Below are positions 17,207 to 25,902 of a DNA stretch of 64,000 nt, one piece after another. Each line of letters opens with the position of its first letter. Within the stretch, counting starts at the first letter, position 1. The stretch comes from Myxococcales bacterium (lineage in GTDB: Bacteria; Myxococcota_A; Bradymonadia; Bradymonadales; GCA-2716585): assembly GCA_002716585.1 (NCBI GenBank), contig PBBL01000047.1, positions 124,001-188,000 of the forward strand. Reading direction: 5' to 3'. Below the pieces are notes generated by a model that saw only the letters and a program-made list of their open reading frames with translations, had not been told where the DNA came from and did not search any database. The translations under genes and the position numbers were made by a program.

Positions 17207-18532
17207 ATGTCGCCGCGAAGCCTACCTGCACACCTGACGGTGCTGCTCTGCCTGCTCGCCCCGCTGGTGACGCTGGCGACGCCGCGGAGCGTCGCGGCTC
17301 AGGACACGGACACCGTCACCGTCGCGATCGATGGCCTGGTCTTCGCCGAGCCGGACGACAGCAGCCGGGTGGTGCTGCGGGTTGAGGCGGGGGAGCGACT
17401 CAAGGTCGTGAGCGAGCGCGACGACTGGATCCGGGTCCAGCTCCCCCGAGGGACCGGGTGGGTGCTGCGGGCCATCGTGCGCCGCCCCGATGAGCGCCCT
17501 GGGCTGGCGGGCTTCGGGGAGCGGCGTGGCAAGGACGCCAGGATGGTGACCGTGGTCGCCGAGTACGCCGACATCAAGGCGGGCCCCGCGGAGGGCTACC
17601 TGAGCATCAAGCGCGTCTTCCAGGGAGAGACCTTCGAGGTGGACGAGCGCTCCGAAGATGGGCGCTGGTTGCGGGTCAAGGTCGGGGGTGACCTCGGGTG
17701 GCTCCGCGTGGACGAGGTGATGCGCGCGGACGCCGTCTTTGAGGGCGACCGCCGCGAAGGGGCGGGGGATGAGGAGGCGATGATGATCGCCGAGGAGGAG
17801 GAGGCGATGTCCGCCCCCTCAGCCCACCCTCGCCTGCGCCTGCGCATCGGCGGGATGGCGCAGTTCGCGTCCCAGAGCTTCGACTCCAACTCCACCGATC
17901 AGCTCCTCAACGTCTACGAGACCAGCACGACGCTCTTTGGCGCGGAGGTCGGGGCGAGGTACTGGATCTTCGACGAGCTGGGCGTGTCGGTCGATTACGC
18001 GTATGGCCAGGGGCTGCCGATCGTCGCTCAGTTTGACGACGCGGAGGCGGAGCTGAAGAACTCGACCCAGCGGATCCACGCCGCGGTGCTCGGGCGCTGG
18101 CTGTTCGGAACCAGCGCGCAGGCCCCCCGGGTGGGGGCGTCGCTCGGGGCGCTGTGGCACCGCTTTGACATTCAGGAGACGACCATCTCGCTGTTCCTGC
18201 CCAACACCTACACCGGGCTGCGCCTCGGCGTGTTGGGGAGCGTCCCGCTTGGCCCTGTGAGGCTGTGGGGCGACGGCGGCGTGGTGCTGCTGGGGTCGCT
18301 CTCACAGGGCGAGCTGAGCAGCGGCGAGCAGGACGCCGCGACCTGGCTCGGCGCCGAGCTGGGCGGGGCGTTCGGGTTGACCGAGGAGCTGGAGATCTAC
18401 CTCAAGCTCAACCTCGACTCACACAAGACGACCTTCCTCGGCGAGAGCACGCGCCGCGACGACATCACCGAGGCGGTCAACCGCGATCGGTTCACCTCGG
18501 CCTCCGCCGGGGTGATGTGGCGCCCGCTGTAG
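17207..18532 (+). CDS. Secreted protein with two SH3-like domains and an outer-membrane barrel
   Basis: 441 residues. The ATG at 17207 has AGGAGGA just upstream, and the frame that continues further upstream is only the shadow of aroE. A signal peptide ends near SVAAQ (about residue 31). Two bacterial SH3-like domains follow: about 36-92 (VFAEPDDSSRVVLRVEAGERLKV, then GTGWVLRAIV) and about 105-170 (the second again ending in a GWLRV pattern). An acidic linker (EEAMMIAEEEEAM) leads to a beta-strand-rich C-terminal half (about 205-441), probably a barrel of eight to ten strands. A peptidoglycan- or envelope-tethering barrel is inferred; no named family is recognised for the whole. Confidence 0.87.
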   Translation: MSPRSLPAHLTVLLCLLAPLVTLATPRSVAAQDTDTVTVAIDGLVFAEPDDSSRVVLRVEAGERLKVVSERDDWIRVQLPRGTGWVLRAIVRRPDERPGLAGFGERRGKDARMVTVVAEYADIKAGPAEGYLSIKRVFQGETFEVDERSEDGRWLRVKVGGDLGWLRVDEVMRADAVFEGDRREGAGDEEAMMIAEEEEAMSAPSAHPRLRLRIGGMAQFASQSFDSNSTDQLLNVYETSTTLFGAEVGARYWIFDELGVSVDYAYGQGLPIVAQFDDAEAELKNSTQRIHAAVLGRWLFGTSAQAPRVGASLGALWHRFDIQETTISLFLPNTYTGLRLGVLGSVPLGPVRLWGDGGVVLLGSLSQGELSSGEQDAATWLGAELGGAFGLTEELEIYLKLNLDSHKTTFLGESTRRDDITEAVNRDRFTSASAGVMWRPL

Positions 18533-18559
18533 CGCTGTCTTCGCTCAGGTGACGCCGCG

Positions 18560-21022
18560 TCACTTCTTGCGCCGAGGCCCGCGGGGCAACGTCTTGTCGT
18601 AATCGCCCAGCTCCTGGTAGCGGGGGAGGGCGCGGTTCATCATGTCCCGGGTCATCTCGGTGGTGGAGTCGGCGTCGAGGGCGACGTCCGTCGAGTCATC
18701 CTCCTCCAGAAAGAGATCGTCCAGCTCATCGTCGAGGTCTTCGACGTCGTCGTCTCGCGCCGTGAGCCCCGCCGCGGCGAGCTTGCGGCTGTCGCGCATG
18801 ATCGTCGTGGCGTCTTCATCTGCGGGGAGCCTCACCTGGCCGGTCGGGATCCGCGCCGGGGGCGGGTCTTCGTTGCCTGTGTAGACCTTGCGGCGCATCG
18901 CCCAGGCGTTGGCGCGGTTGTCCTGCTTCTCCTGGTCTTCCTCGTCAGGCGGGGGCGCCTCTTCGGGCGAGGGGGTCTCCGGGGCCTCGGCGGCGTCGCG
19001 GCTGCGCGACGGGCGTTCGAGGACGCGGGAGAAGGCGCGGCTGTTGCTGCGGCTGGCGCGTGGTGACGGAGGGGCTGTGTCGGCTGGCTCCGGTTCGGGC
19101 TCGTCGGGCTTCTTGCGCTCGAGCGTCCCCGACAGCCTGCGGCGCCCGGGGCGGATCGCGGTCAGCCGCAGCGACGAGAGGCGGCTGGAGGAGGTGTCCT
19201 GATCCTGTGAGGCCGCCTCCTGCTCCTGTGACTCCTCAGGTGGTGGTGGCTCACCGTCGGCCACCTCACGGATCGGACTCGCGCCGGGCTCTTTCGGGGT
19301 GAACACCTCCATGGGGCGCGTGGGCGCGCGTCGGGAGCGCCCCCTGGTCTTCTGCGCGTCGTCTGGCAGATCCTGCGCGCTGTCCTTCTGCGCGTCGTCT
19401 GGCGGATCTTGTGCGCTGTCGCCTCCTGACACCGCCGCGGAGCCCGCCCGGAGCTGGTCCACGCTCATCAGCGCGGTGCTCTGGAGCGGCGACTGGAGCT
19501 TGTCCACCTCCAGGCGCTCGGTCTGCTGGAGGCGCCGCTGGAGGCGCCCGATGACGTCCTGGCTTGGCCCCAGGGGTGCCTTGGGGAGCGCAGGTGGGGC
19601 TGTGAGTGCCTCCGCCTTGTCGTCCGTCGCCTCGACCTGGGCGACCTCGTCCGAGGCGCTCTCATGGGAAGCGTTCTCATAAGAGGGCGTCTTGCGAGGA
19701 GGAGAAGGCGTCTCGTCGGGGGTCGCCTCGGCTGCGGCCGTTGCGGCGGGCTCCTCCTGCGCGTCGTCCGCAGACGGGAGGGCGGCGGCTTCGGCTTCGG
19801 CGAGGGCTTCGCGCTCGGCGTCCTGCGCAGCGGCGGCTGGTGCCTCCTCCTCGGGCGAGGGGCGCTGCGGAGGGGCAGGGGTCGCTTCGTCCCGGGCTCG
19901 CGTGGTGGGTGTGGCCTCGGGCGTCTCAGGCGTCAGGGCTTGGGAGGGCGGGGGCTCGGTGTTATCCGTGCTCGCGTTGAGGTGATCGCGATGGGGCGAG
20001 GCAGGCGCATCGGTCGCGTCGGCGAGGGGTGGGTCTTCCTCGGCTCGCTCCTCGGTGGCTCGCCGCGTCGGCGCGGGCGAGGGATCGCGCTCAGGCGCAG
20101 GGTCGAGCGCGGAACGGAGCGAGACCGGAAGCTCGCGCCGCAGCGGGCCGTCGGGGATGTGCAGCAGCCCCTGGACGATCGGCTGCCCACCCTCGTCGTG
20201 CCCACAGAGCACGAGGAGGTCCAGGCCCGCGTCGCTCAGACGAGCCTCGCCGTCGTCGGAGGCGGCCATGTCGATGAGTTGAGCGAGCGCGCCCTCAGCC
20301 GAGTCGGCGCGCAACGCCAGCAGCAGGCTCTGAGGGCGCTCCTGGGTGGGGTGGCGCGGGGCGATCCAGCTCCAATCATCCTGAGGGGTGAGCTGATCCG
20401 CGACGAGGATGTCGGCGCGCTGCACCAGGTCGGCGAAGACCTGGCGGTGGGGCGGCGCGGTCGGGAGGGTCGAGCGACGCAGCGAGGTCACGTCGAGCCC
20501 TTCGAGGTCCAGCTCGATGTGGCCCTCCAGGACGATCACGTGGCCGTCGCTGGCGCGGAGGCGGCTCAGCAGGCTGGTCAGCAGGCGCGTCTTCCCCGAG
20601 CGCGGCGGGCCCGCGATGACGACCCCTCGCTCGGAGCGGAGCGCGCCCTCGATGAGCCGGATGCCCTGGCGCGTGATGAACCCCTCGCGGACCAGCTCCG
20701 ACGTGGTCACGCGCTCGGGGCGGACCCGAAGCCCGAACAGCGCCTCCCCGCGGCTCAGGTGGTCGTCGAGCTTGATCCAGCGGAACGCCCCCGCCTCGAC
20801 CACGACGGGGCGCTGGGCGTTGTTGTGCACGTCGTCGATCGCCTGGAACAGCTGCGCGAGCGTCTCCCGCTCGACGATCAGCTGCTGCGCGCGGCGGTCG
20901 CCCTGGCGACGCGCGTGGATCGATCCGTCCGGGGTGAGCTTGAGTTCGATGACGTCCAGATCGTCGATCAGCTCACGGAGCCTGGAGTTGCGGCGCAGGG
21001 CGTTGGTGATGGGATCGGTCAT
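18560..21022 (-). CDS. VirB11/CpaF-like ATPase domain with a 500-residue disordered tail
   Basis: 820 residues. The first 290 resemble the secretion-ATPase superfamily VirB11/CpaF/PilT: an N-terminal alpha/beta domain, then Walker A GPPRSGKTR (138-146), an Asp-box-like VIVLEGHIELDL and a Walker B-like ILVADQL. The signature is loose, and Lys of Walker A is kept. Residues about 300-820 are low-complexity (Ala, Pro, Glu, Asp, Ser, Arg), including a tandem DSAQDxPDDAQK duplication, and end in a basic tail. It starts six bases after a PEGA lipoprotein gene and is the last gene of the minus-strand operon. A cytoplasmic motor ATPase is plausible; its partner system is unknown. Confidence 0.82.
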   Translation of the reverse strand: MTDPITNALRRNSRLRELIDDLDVIELKLTPDGSIHARRQGDRRAQQLIVERETLAQLFQAIDDVHNNAQRPVVVEAGAFRWIKLDDHLSRGEALFGLRVRPERVTTSELVREGFITRQGIRLIEGALRSERGVVIAGPPRSGKTRLLTSLLSRLRASDGHVIVLEGHIELDLEGLDVTSLRRSTLPTAPPHRQVFADLVQRADILVADQLTPQDDWSWIAPRHPTQERPQSLLLALRADSAEGALAQLIDMAASDDGEARLSDAGLDLLVLCGHDEGGQPIVQGLLHIPDGPLRRELPVSLRSALDPAPERDPSPAPTRRATEERAEEDPPLADATDAPASPHRDHLNASTDNTEPPPSQALTPETPEATPTTRARDEATPAPPQRPSPEEEAPAAAAQDAEREALAEAEAAALPSADDAQEEPAATAAAEATPDETPSPPRKTPSYENASHESASDEVAQVEATDDKAEALTAPPALPKAPLGPSQDVIGRLQRRLQQTERLEVDKLQSPLQSTALMSVDQLRAGSAAVSGGDSAQDPPDDAQKDSAQDLPDDAQKTRGRSRRAPTRPMEVFTPKEPGASPIREVADGEPPPPEESQEQEAASQDQDTSSSRLSSLRLTAIRPGRRRLSGTLERKKPDEPEPEPADTAPPSPRASRSNSRAFSRVLERPSRSRDAAEAPETPSPEEAPPPDEEDQEKQDNRANAWAMRRKVYTGNEDPPPARIPTGQVRLPADEDATTIMRDSRKLAAAGLTARDDDVEDLDDELDDLFLEEDDSTDVALDADSTTEMTRDMMNRALPRYQELGDYDKTLPRGPRRKK
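19349..19420. repeat. 36-bp tandem duplication inside the ATPase tail
   Basis: Two adjacent 36-base units (19349-19384 and 19385-19420) differ at only a few positions and encode DSAQDxPDDAQK twice in the minus-strand gene. It keeps the frame and indicates tail growth by slippage. Confidence 0.8.
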
Positions 21023-21028
21023 GCGGGT

Positions 21029-21415
21029 TCACGGCGTTGGGGTGTCATCGTCGTCGTCATCGTCCAGCTCGCTCACCTCCTGGATCATGTCCAGCTCCAG
21101 GCGCGCCATTCGGCCTGGCTTGAGCGTCAGGTCGAGCTGGTAGGGGTAGTAGCCGTCGCGTTGCAGCTCCACCCGATACTCGCCCGGCTTGAGCGGCACG
21201 ACGCCGCCCCGCCAGCGGTTCACCTCGCCGAGGTAACGCTCGTTGACGTAGATCGAGGCGTCTGGAGGGGTGCAGCTGATCTCCAGATAGCTGAACCCGT
21301 CATCGCTCCCGACGAGCTGCACGGCGCTGCAGGCGCAGAGCGTGGCCGTCGCCACGAGCGCGATGAGCGCCGCGCCTGGGTGCCATGTGCGAAGCGGGGT
21401 GGGGAGCCGATGCAT
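21029..21415 (-). CDS. PEGA-domain lipoprotein
   Basis: 128 residues from the ATG at 21415. A basic N-terminus and hydrophobic stretch end in LCAC, a plausible lipobox. The body is a PEGA domain: an ASIYVNERYLGEVNR-type motif, then LKPGEYRVELQRDGYYPY and a LKPGRMARLELDM strand. The tail is a run of Asp. PEGA domains sit on surface and periplasmic proteins and are common in Myxococcota. It lies 89 bases after the SctQ-like gene and six before the VirB11-like ATPase gene, suggesting one operon and a possible envelope anchor for it. Confidence 0.86.
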   Translation of the reverse strand: MHRLPTPLRTWHPGAALIALVATATLCACSAVQLVGSDDGFSYLEISCTPPDASIYVNERYLGEVNRWRGGVVPLKPGEYRVELQRDGYYPYQLDLTLKPGRMARLELDMIQEVSELDDDDDDDTPTP

Positions 21416-21504
21416 GATGTCGCCGCCGTGCTGTCCGAGCGATCGTCGCCGGGCCTGTCCAGAGAGATAACACACGAACACCGTTTGGGACAGAATCCCG
21501 GCTT

Positions 21505-22608
21505 TCACGGCTCAGGCGTCATGTCGCCGAGGTGCGTTTCGGTGACGCGCACGCCGAGGAGCCCCTCGACGTTCACCAGCTCACCGCGGGCGATGAGGCG
21601 ACCGCCTACGGTCAGCTCCACCGGCTGGGTGAGAGGCGCCTCGGTCGTGAGGACGTCGCCTGGCGCGAGCGCGGCGAGGTCGTTCAACGCGATCGAGAGC
21701 CTCCCGGCTTCGACGACCACCTCCACGGGCAGCGTCGCGAGGGGGTCATCGGTGGACGGGGTGTTCGGTGGAGCGGTCACGGGGGATCTCCGAGCGGTGA
21801 GGGGTCGGGCGAACGCCCGGGGGACAGGGTGATCGAGGGCGAGCCGCCCGTCCGCGAGGTGATGGCCGCGCCAGAGGCGCGCGCCCGCGGACGCGAGCCA
21901 GACAGCTCGTGAGGGCGGCTCGCGGGTCAGGAGCAGCGCGCCCGGCTCAAGGCGGTGAAGCTCAGCCGCGCGGAGCGGCACCCGCAGGCGCTCGACGCGC
22001 AGCGGGATGGGCAGCGCCTCCAGGCGCGCGGGCGGGTTGGGTGTGAGCGCGACCTCCTCAAGGTGCTTGAGGAGGGTGAGCGGGGCGATGATCTGGGCGA
22101 CGCCGCGGTGCTGAGGGAGGACGACCTGAAGCGGCGCCACGAGCGTCTCGCCGCGCCACCTGGGGGCGCTCGCGGCGGCGGGCTCGAACACACACGCCTG
22201 CGGCAGGCGGGCGCGGGCCAGGAGGGCCGCGAGCGTCGCGGTGAGCAGCCCGTGCTCAAGGGGGCTCAGCGGCCGCGCGGGCCGCTCGTCGGCGTGGGGG
22301 TCGTTCAGGAGGTGATCGGTCAGGGCGAGCGCGGTGGCCGGATCGAGGACGATCAGGAGCGCGGCGTCTCCAACGCGCACTCGCCCGACCCACCCGGGCG
22401 GGGGCTCCGGCGGTGAGGCGAGCAGGCGCGCCGCGGAGGGGTCGAGGTCGAGCCGCAGTGAGAGGTTCGGGGTCAGCTGGAGCGCTTGCGTGAGCGCATC
22501 TCGCCGCAGGAGCGCGAGCCAGCCGCGCAACGCCCGCTTCAGGCGCGCGGTGCGCCGGGTCGTGCGAGGGAGGGCCTCCAGGGGGATGGGCGAGACCCGC
22601 TCGGTCAC
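21505..22608 (-). CDS. SctQ/FliM-N-like protein with SpoA domains
   Basis: 367 residues from a GTG at 22608 that overlaps the TGA of the exonuclease gene by four bases, which shows translational coupling. The C-terminal 75 residues are a SpoA (FliN/SctQ C-terminal) domain: LPVEVVVEAGRLSIALND, LAPGDVL, ELTVGGRLIARGELV and LGVRVTE. A weaker SpoA-like unit precedes it at about residues 205-265. SpoA proteins form the cytoplasmic ring of flagella and type III secretion systems. No other flagellar or type III gene is visible here, so the partner is either elsewhere or a different machine. Family assignment good, role unknown. Confidence 0.85.
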   Translation of the reverse strand: MTERVSPIPLEALPRTTRRTARLKRALRGWLALLRRDALTQALQLTPNLSLRLDLDPSAARLLASPPEPPPGWVGRVRVGDAALLIVLDPATALALTDHLLNDPHADERPARPLSPLEHGLLTATLAALLARARLPQACVFEPAAASAPRWRGETLVAPLQVVLPQHRGVAQIIAPLTLLKHLEEVALTPNPPARLEALPIPLRVERLRVPLRAAELHRLEPGALLLTREPPSRAVWLASAGARLWRGHHLADGRLALDHPVPRAFARPLTARRSPVTAPPNTPSTDDPLATLPVEVVVEAGRLSIALNDLAALAPGDVLTTEAPLTQPVELTVGGRLIARGELVNVEGLLGVRVTETHLGDMTPEP

Positions 22609-23390
22609 CTGCTGACCTCCGGCACGCTCATGTAGATCGCGCGGAGCGGGTCCAGCTCCTCGCCGTAGATGTAGGCGGGGCCGAGGCCGACGGAGGAGGC
22701 GCCGAGCATGGAGACCGCCTGGAGCGCCGCGGAGGGGCCGTCGTCTGCGGAGCGGCGCCCCTTCCAGACGGCCTCGGCGCGGGCCTGCATCTGCTCCCAC
22801 TGCGCCTGGAGGACGAGGACGTCGGTCAGCTTCGTCGGGAGCTGCGTGGCGAACGCGTAGAGGATGCGCCCGGCGACCTCGGCGTCGTCGGTGGCGCGGT
22901 GAGCGTTCTCCAGGGTGAGCCCGAGCCGCTCGGCCACCTTGCCCAGCGGGTGCTTGCGGTGCTCCTTCTGAAGCTCCTTGGCGAAGATGAGGGGGTCGAA
23001 GGTCGGGGCGTCGATGGGCCAGGCGAGGTCGCAGCGCTTGAGTTCGGTGTCGATGAACTTCCGGTCGAAGTGCAGGTTGTAGGCGCACAGCCCCGTCTTG
23101 TGGAGGCGCTCGGACAGCTCCTGGGCGATGTCGGCGAAGACCGGGGCGTGCGCGACGTCCTCGTCGGTGATCCCGGTCAGGGTCTGCACCTCAGGGGGGA
23201 TGGGCTTGCCCGGGTTGAGCAGCGTGCCCCACCGCTCGACTACCCGCTCCCCGGAGAAGGTGACCAGGCCGATCTCGATGACCCGCTCCTCCTCGGCGTC
23301 GAAACCGGTGGTTTCGACGTCGAGGGCGACGATCTGCAAGTCCTTCCACAGCTCGGGCCAGGTGTGGGCGTCGGTCGTTGCTGCGCTCAT
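22605..23390 (-). CDS. DEDDh-family 3'-5' exonuclease (DnaQ/PolC-like)
   Basis: 261 residues from the ATG at 23390, with GGAGGAGGA just upstream. It has the exonuclease motifs in order: DVETTGF with Asp and Glu (ExoI, about residue 20), the NLHFDRKFI motif (ExoII) and HRATDDAEVAGR (ExoIII with His and Asp). These coordinate two metal ions for 3'-5' cleavage. An extra C-terminal region of about 70 residues is of unknown function. Such stand-alone proteins act as proofreading subunits or general DNA/RNA exonucleases. It is the first gene of an unusual operon with SctQ-like and VirB11-like genes. Confidence 0.93.
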   Translation of the reverse strand: MSAATTDAHTWPELWKDLQIVALDVETTGFDAEEERVIEIGLVTFSGERVVERWGTLLNPGKPIPPEVQTLTGITDEDVAHAPVFADIAQELSERLHKTGLCAYNLHFDRKFIDTELKRCDLAWPIDAPTFDPLIFAKELQKEHRKHPLGKVAERLGLTLENAHRATDDAEVAGRILYAFATQLPTKLTDVLVLQAQWEQMQARAEAVWKGRRSADDGPSAALQAVSMLGASSVGLGPAYIYGEELDPLRAIYMSVPEVSR

Positions 23391-23765
23391 CGGTGTCCTC
23401 CTCCGTACGTCGTCTGCGCCGTCCATCGGTGATGTCTGGAGGCGTGGGCTCACTCTGCCATCGTCCTGAAGGGGTGGCAAGGAGGAAGCTGTGCGCCTGT
23501 GCGGCGAGCCTCGCCGAGGTAGGGTTGTGCGCTTTGGTTCACGTGTTTACAGGTGTCGTGTATTAAAATTTACATGGTGCACGTGTGGTGATGATTTTGA
23601 TTTACAGTGGTGTGTTCATGAGGTGGCATCGGAGGAGGGGGTCTACGTCGGAGTGGGGCGCTCGCCCCCCCTGCTGGAGGGGGTGGGGTCTTGTATTGGG
23701 GTGTGGTGGGGATCATGGCACGGATCTTCCTAAGCAATTTGAGCGGACCAACCGACGAGGTGGTT
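23391..23765. promoter_or_regulatory. AT-richer divergent promoter region with repeated boxes
   Basis: About 375 bases between divergent genes without a supported gene. CACGTG occurs at 23540-23545 and 23580-23585, and TTTACA at 23546-23551, 23569-23574 and 23601-23606, in the least GC-rich part of the region. Such clustering suggests a regulator-binding or promoter region, but no consensus -35/-10 pair with ideal spacing is clear. Confidence 0.4.
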
Positions 23766-25670
23766 ATGACGGCCTTACCAAGCTCAATGATGACACTCAT
23801 GCACAGCGTGACGCCCTCGCGGGAGCGCGTCACCTGGTCGGACGCTCGGATCAAGACGGCCCGGGCGGGGGACGGGGAGCGCGATCAGGCCAGGGAGGTC
23901 CTGGGCGCGCATGTCCTGAGGGGCGGAGATCTCTCGGGAGGGGTCGAGCTGATGAGCGCTGCGACCATGAAGCTGGCGAGCCTCCAGATGGTGGCCTGGA
24001 GGCTGAAGTGGCTGGGTGATCTGGCGACTCGGGTGGTGTCCGGGGCGTTGACCCCGGTTCAGGCGTTCGCGCGCGTCTGGGAGACGCAGGACGTCGAGGA
24101 GTGGTGCTCCAGCCGGGCGTTGACCGAGTGCCTGTTCGACGCCGTGAGCGCCTGGCAGGGGCAGCGGCGCTACGGGCTCGCGGCGTCGTTCCAGGGCCTG
24201 GTGCTTCGCATGGGGCTGTGCTCGGGGAAGGATCGGCTCGTGGTCCGCAGCCTCAAGGAGCTGACCGCGATCGAGCGCTCCGACCCGGAGTCGGTCGCGT
24301 TGGCGGTGGAGCCCGGGCAACTCAACCTCCTGCGAGGCGCCTGGTTGGCCGAGCCCACGGAGAAGGCTCGCGTCGAAGGCCCGAACCCGGGCCGGTTCGA
24401 GTGGATGCTGTCGCGCGTCGCCTCGCTCAGCCGCCCGAACCAGCGGGCGAAGCTGCTGTCGGGGCTGCGCGAGATGATCCTGTTCTACGCGGAGGAGGGG
24501 TCGGGCGTGGCGCTCAACCTCCGGTCGATCGCGCTGCTGCCCCGGTGGGCCGAGATCGCGGTCGAGCACGATGAACAGGTGGGGTGCTTCGGGGAGCTGC
24601 TCGACGCGATCGAGTCAGCCGCGGCGCGCCTACGTGAGGAGGGGATCGCCCGGAGTGATCTCTGGCTCGATCAAACCCTCTCGGGGCTCTGGGCGCTGGT
24701 GTCCGAGCGCTGGCGACGGCGGCCGGAGTTGGCGCGGCTGGCGTTGGCGCGCGCTCGCACCAGTCGCCGGGCCAACGCACAGCGCCTGGATCCCTCGGTG
24801 TTCATGGGCGTGCACCTCGCCCTCTCCCACGCCTATCAGGTCGCCGAGGACCAGGCGCTGTGCGCGCAGATCCGGGTGGAGTGGATGGCCAACCACATCC
24901 AGTGGCTCACCACAGGCGAGCGACAGGCGGAGGACTACGCGCGGAGCTTGCTGACCGTGGTCTCAGGTGGCCCCCACAGCGCGTTGGAGGCGATCCTCAG
25001 CGCGGAGCTGTACCTGCTGATCGAGGAGAGCCCGGCGCTCCGAGCGGATTACGCGCGTCGCGCCCAGGAGCTGTCGTCCCACGCGATCGCCGACAGCTCC
25101 GAGGAGGAGCAGGCGCACCTGCCCTGCGCGCTCATGCTGCACGGCCTGGCGCGCCTCGTCCTCGCGGAGTGCGCCGACGGTGATCCCGCCGACGCGCTCG
25201 TCTCCCTGCGGCGCGCCCAGGCGATGCTCCGCGTTCAACTCGCGGAGCACCCCGACGGGCCCGCTCGCTTGATGCTCGCGTCCACCCTGATCGGCCTCGC
25301 CCGCGGTCACCTGATGATGGCCGAGCAGGGCGAGGGCTCGCCCGAACAACGTCGCACCATGCTGCTCCAGGGGGCCGAGTACTGCCAGCGCGCGCGGGTG
25401 CTCGCCCAGGTCGCCGAGGACACCCTCCTGCGCTGCCAGGCGGTGTGGATGCTGGGTCGTATCATGAGCGCCAGTCCGGGGCCGGAGCGCCTCGACGCCC
25501 AACACAAGGGGCTCGCCCTGACGGTCGAGGCGATGGAGCTGCTCGGCGTCACCTTCGGGACGGCCGCTGTGCGGGGCGTCCACACCGCGGGGAGGACCCT
25601 CTCGGAGTGTCTCATTCACCAGTACCTGGGGCTCGTGCAGCTCCTGGGGCGCTATCAGCTGAACCCCTGA
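23766..25670 (+). CDS. Large helical protein of unknown function
   Basis: 634 residues from the ATG at 23766 (GAGG five bases upstream); an ATG at 23715 is also in frame. Beyond the N-terminal 60 residues the protein is almost all alpha-helical, rich in Ala, Leu, Arg and Glu, with a TPR-like or HEAT-like periodicity in the C-terminal half (LARLALARARTSRR, LSHAYQVAEDQALCAQI, YCQRARVLAQVAEDTLLRCQA). It has no signal peptide and no recognised catalytic motif. It resembles the helical repeat parts found next to sigma factors or kinases in Myxococcota. The sigma-70-like gene follows about 230 bases downstream, so a regulatory partner is possible. Confidence 0.78.
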   Translation: MTALPSSMMTLMHSVTPSRERVTWSDARIKTARAGDGERDQAREVLGAHVLRGGDLSGGVELMSAATMKLASLQMVAWRLKWLGDLATRVVSGALTPVQAFARVWETQDVEEWCSSRALTECLFDAVSAWQGQRRYGLAASFQGLVLRMGLCSGKDRLVVRSLKELTAIERSDPESVALAVEPGQLNLLRGAWLAEPTEKARVEGPNPGRFEWMLSRVASLSRPNQRAKLLSGLREMILFYAEEGSGVALNLRSIALLPRWAEIAVEHDEQVGCFGELLDAIESAAARLREEGIARSDLWLDQTLSGLWALVSERWRRRPELARLALARARTSRRANAQRLDPSVFMGVHLALSHAYQVAEDQALCAQIRVEWMANHIQWLTTGERQAEDYARSLLTVVSGGPHSALEAILSAELYLLIEESPALRADYARRAQELSSHAIADSSEEEQAHLPCALMLHGLARLVLAECADGDPADALVSLRRAQAMLRVQLAEHPDGPARLMLASTLIGLARGHLMMAEQGEGSPEQRRTMLLQGAEYCQRARVLAQVAEDTLLRCQAVWMLGRIMSASPGPERLDAQHKGLALTVEAMELLGVTFGTAAVRGVHTAGRTLSECLIHQYLGLVQLLGRYQLNP

Positions 25671-25902
25671 GGGCGGGGGCGCTGGCCTCCGCAAGGGTTC
25701 GATGCGGTTGATGTTTATGCTGTGATCGTATACGGAGTGATCCTCGTGCGCTGACGCGTGCCTGGTTTGGTTGAACGATAAACCTGGATCCTGCCCCACG
25801 CAGAGGTAGCCTTTGGCAGTCTCTCGCGAATACCCTACGCTTGCCTCCGAACACCCCACCACCGAACCGCTCCTGGAACCATACGGTGTTTCGTCAACAC
25901 GG

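Noticed and set aside
19664-21832. A 722-codon plus-strand frame opposite the VirB11-like gene
   Set aside because: Its product is low complexity and lacks motifs; the minus-strand gene has a P-loop and an operon context.
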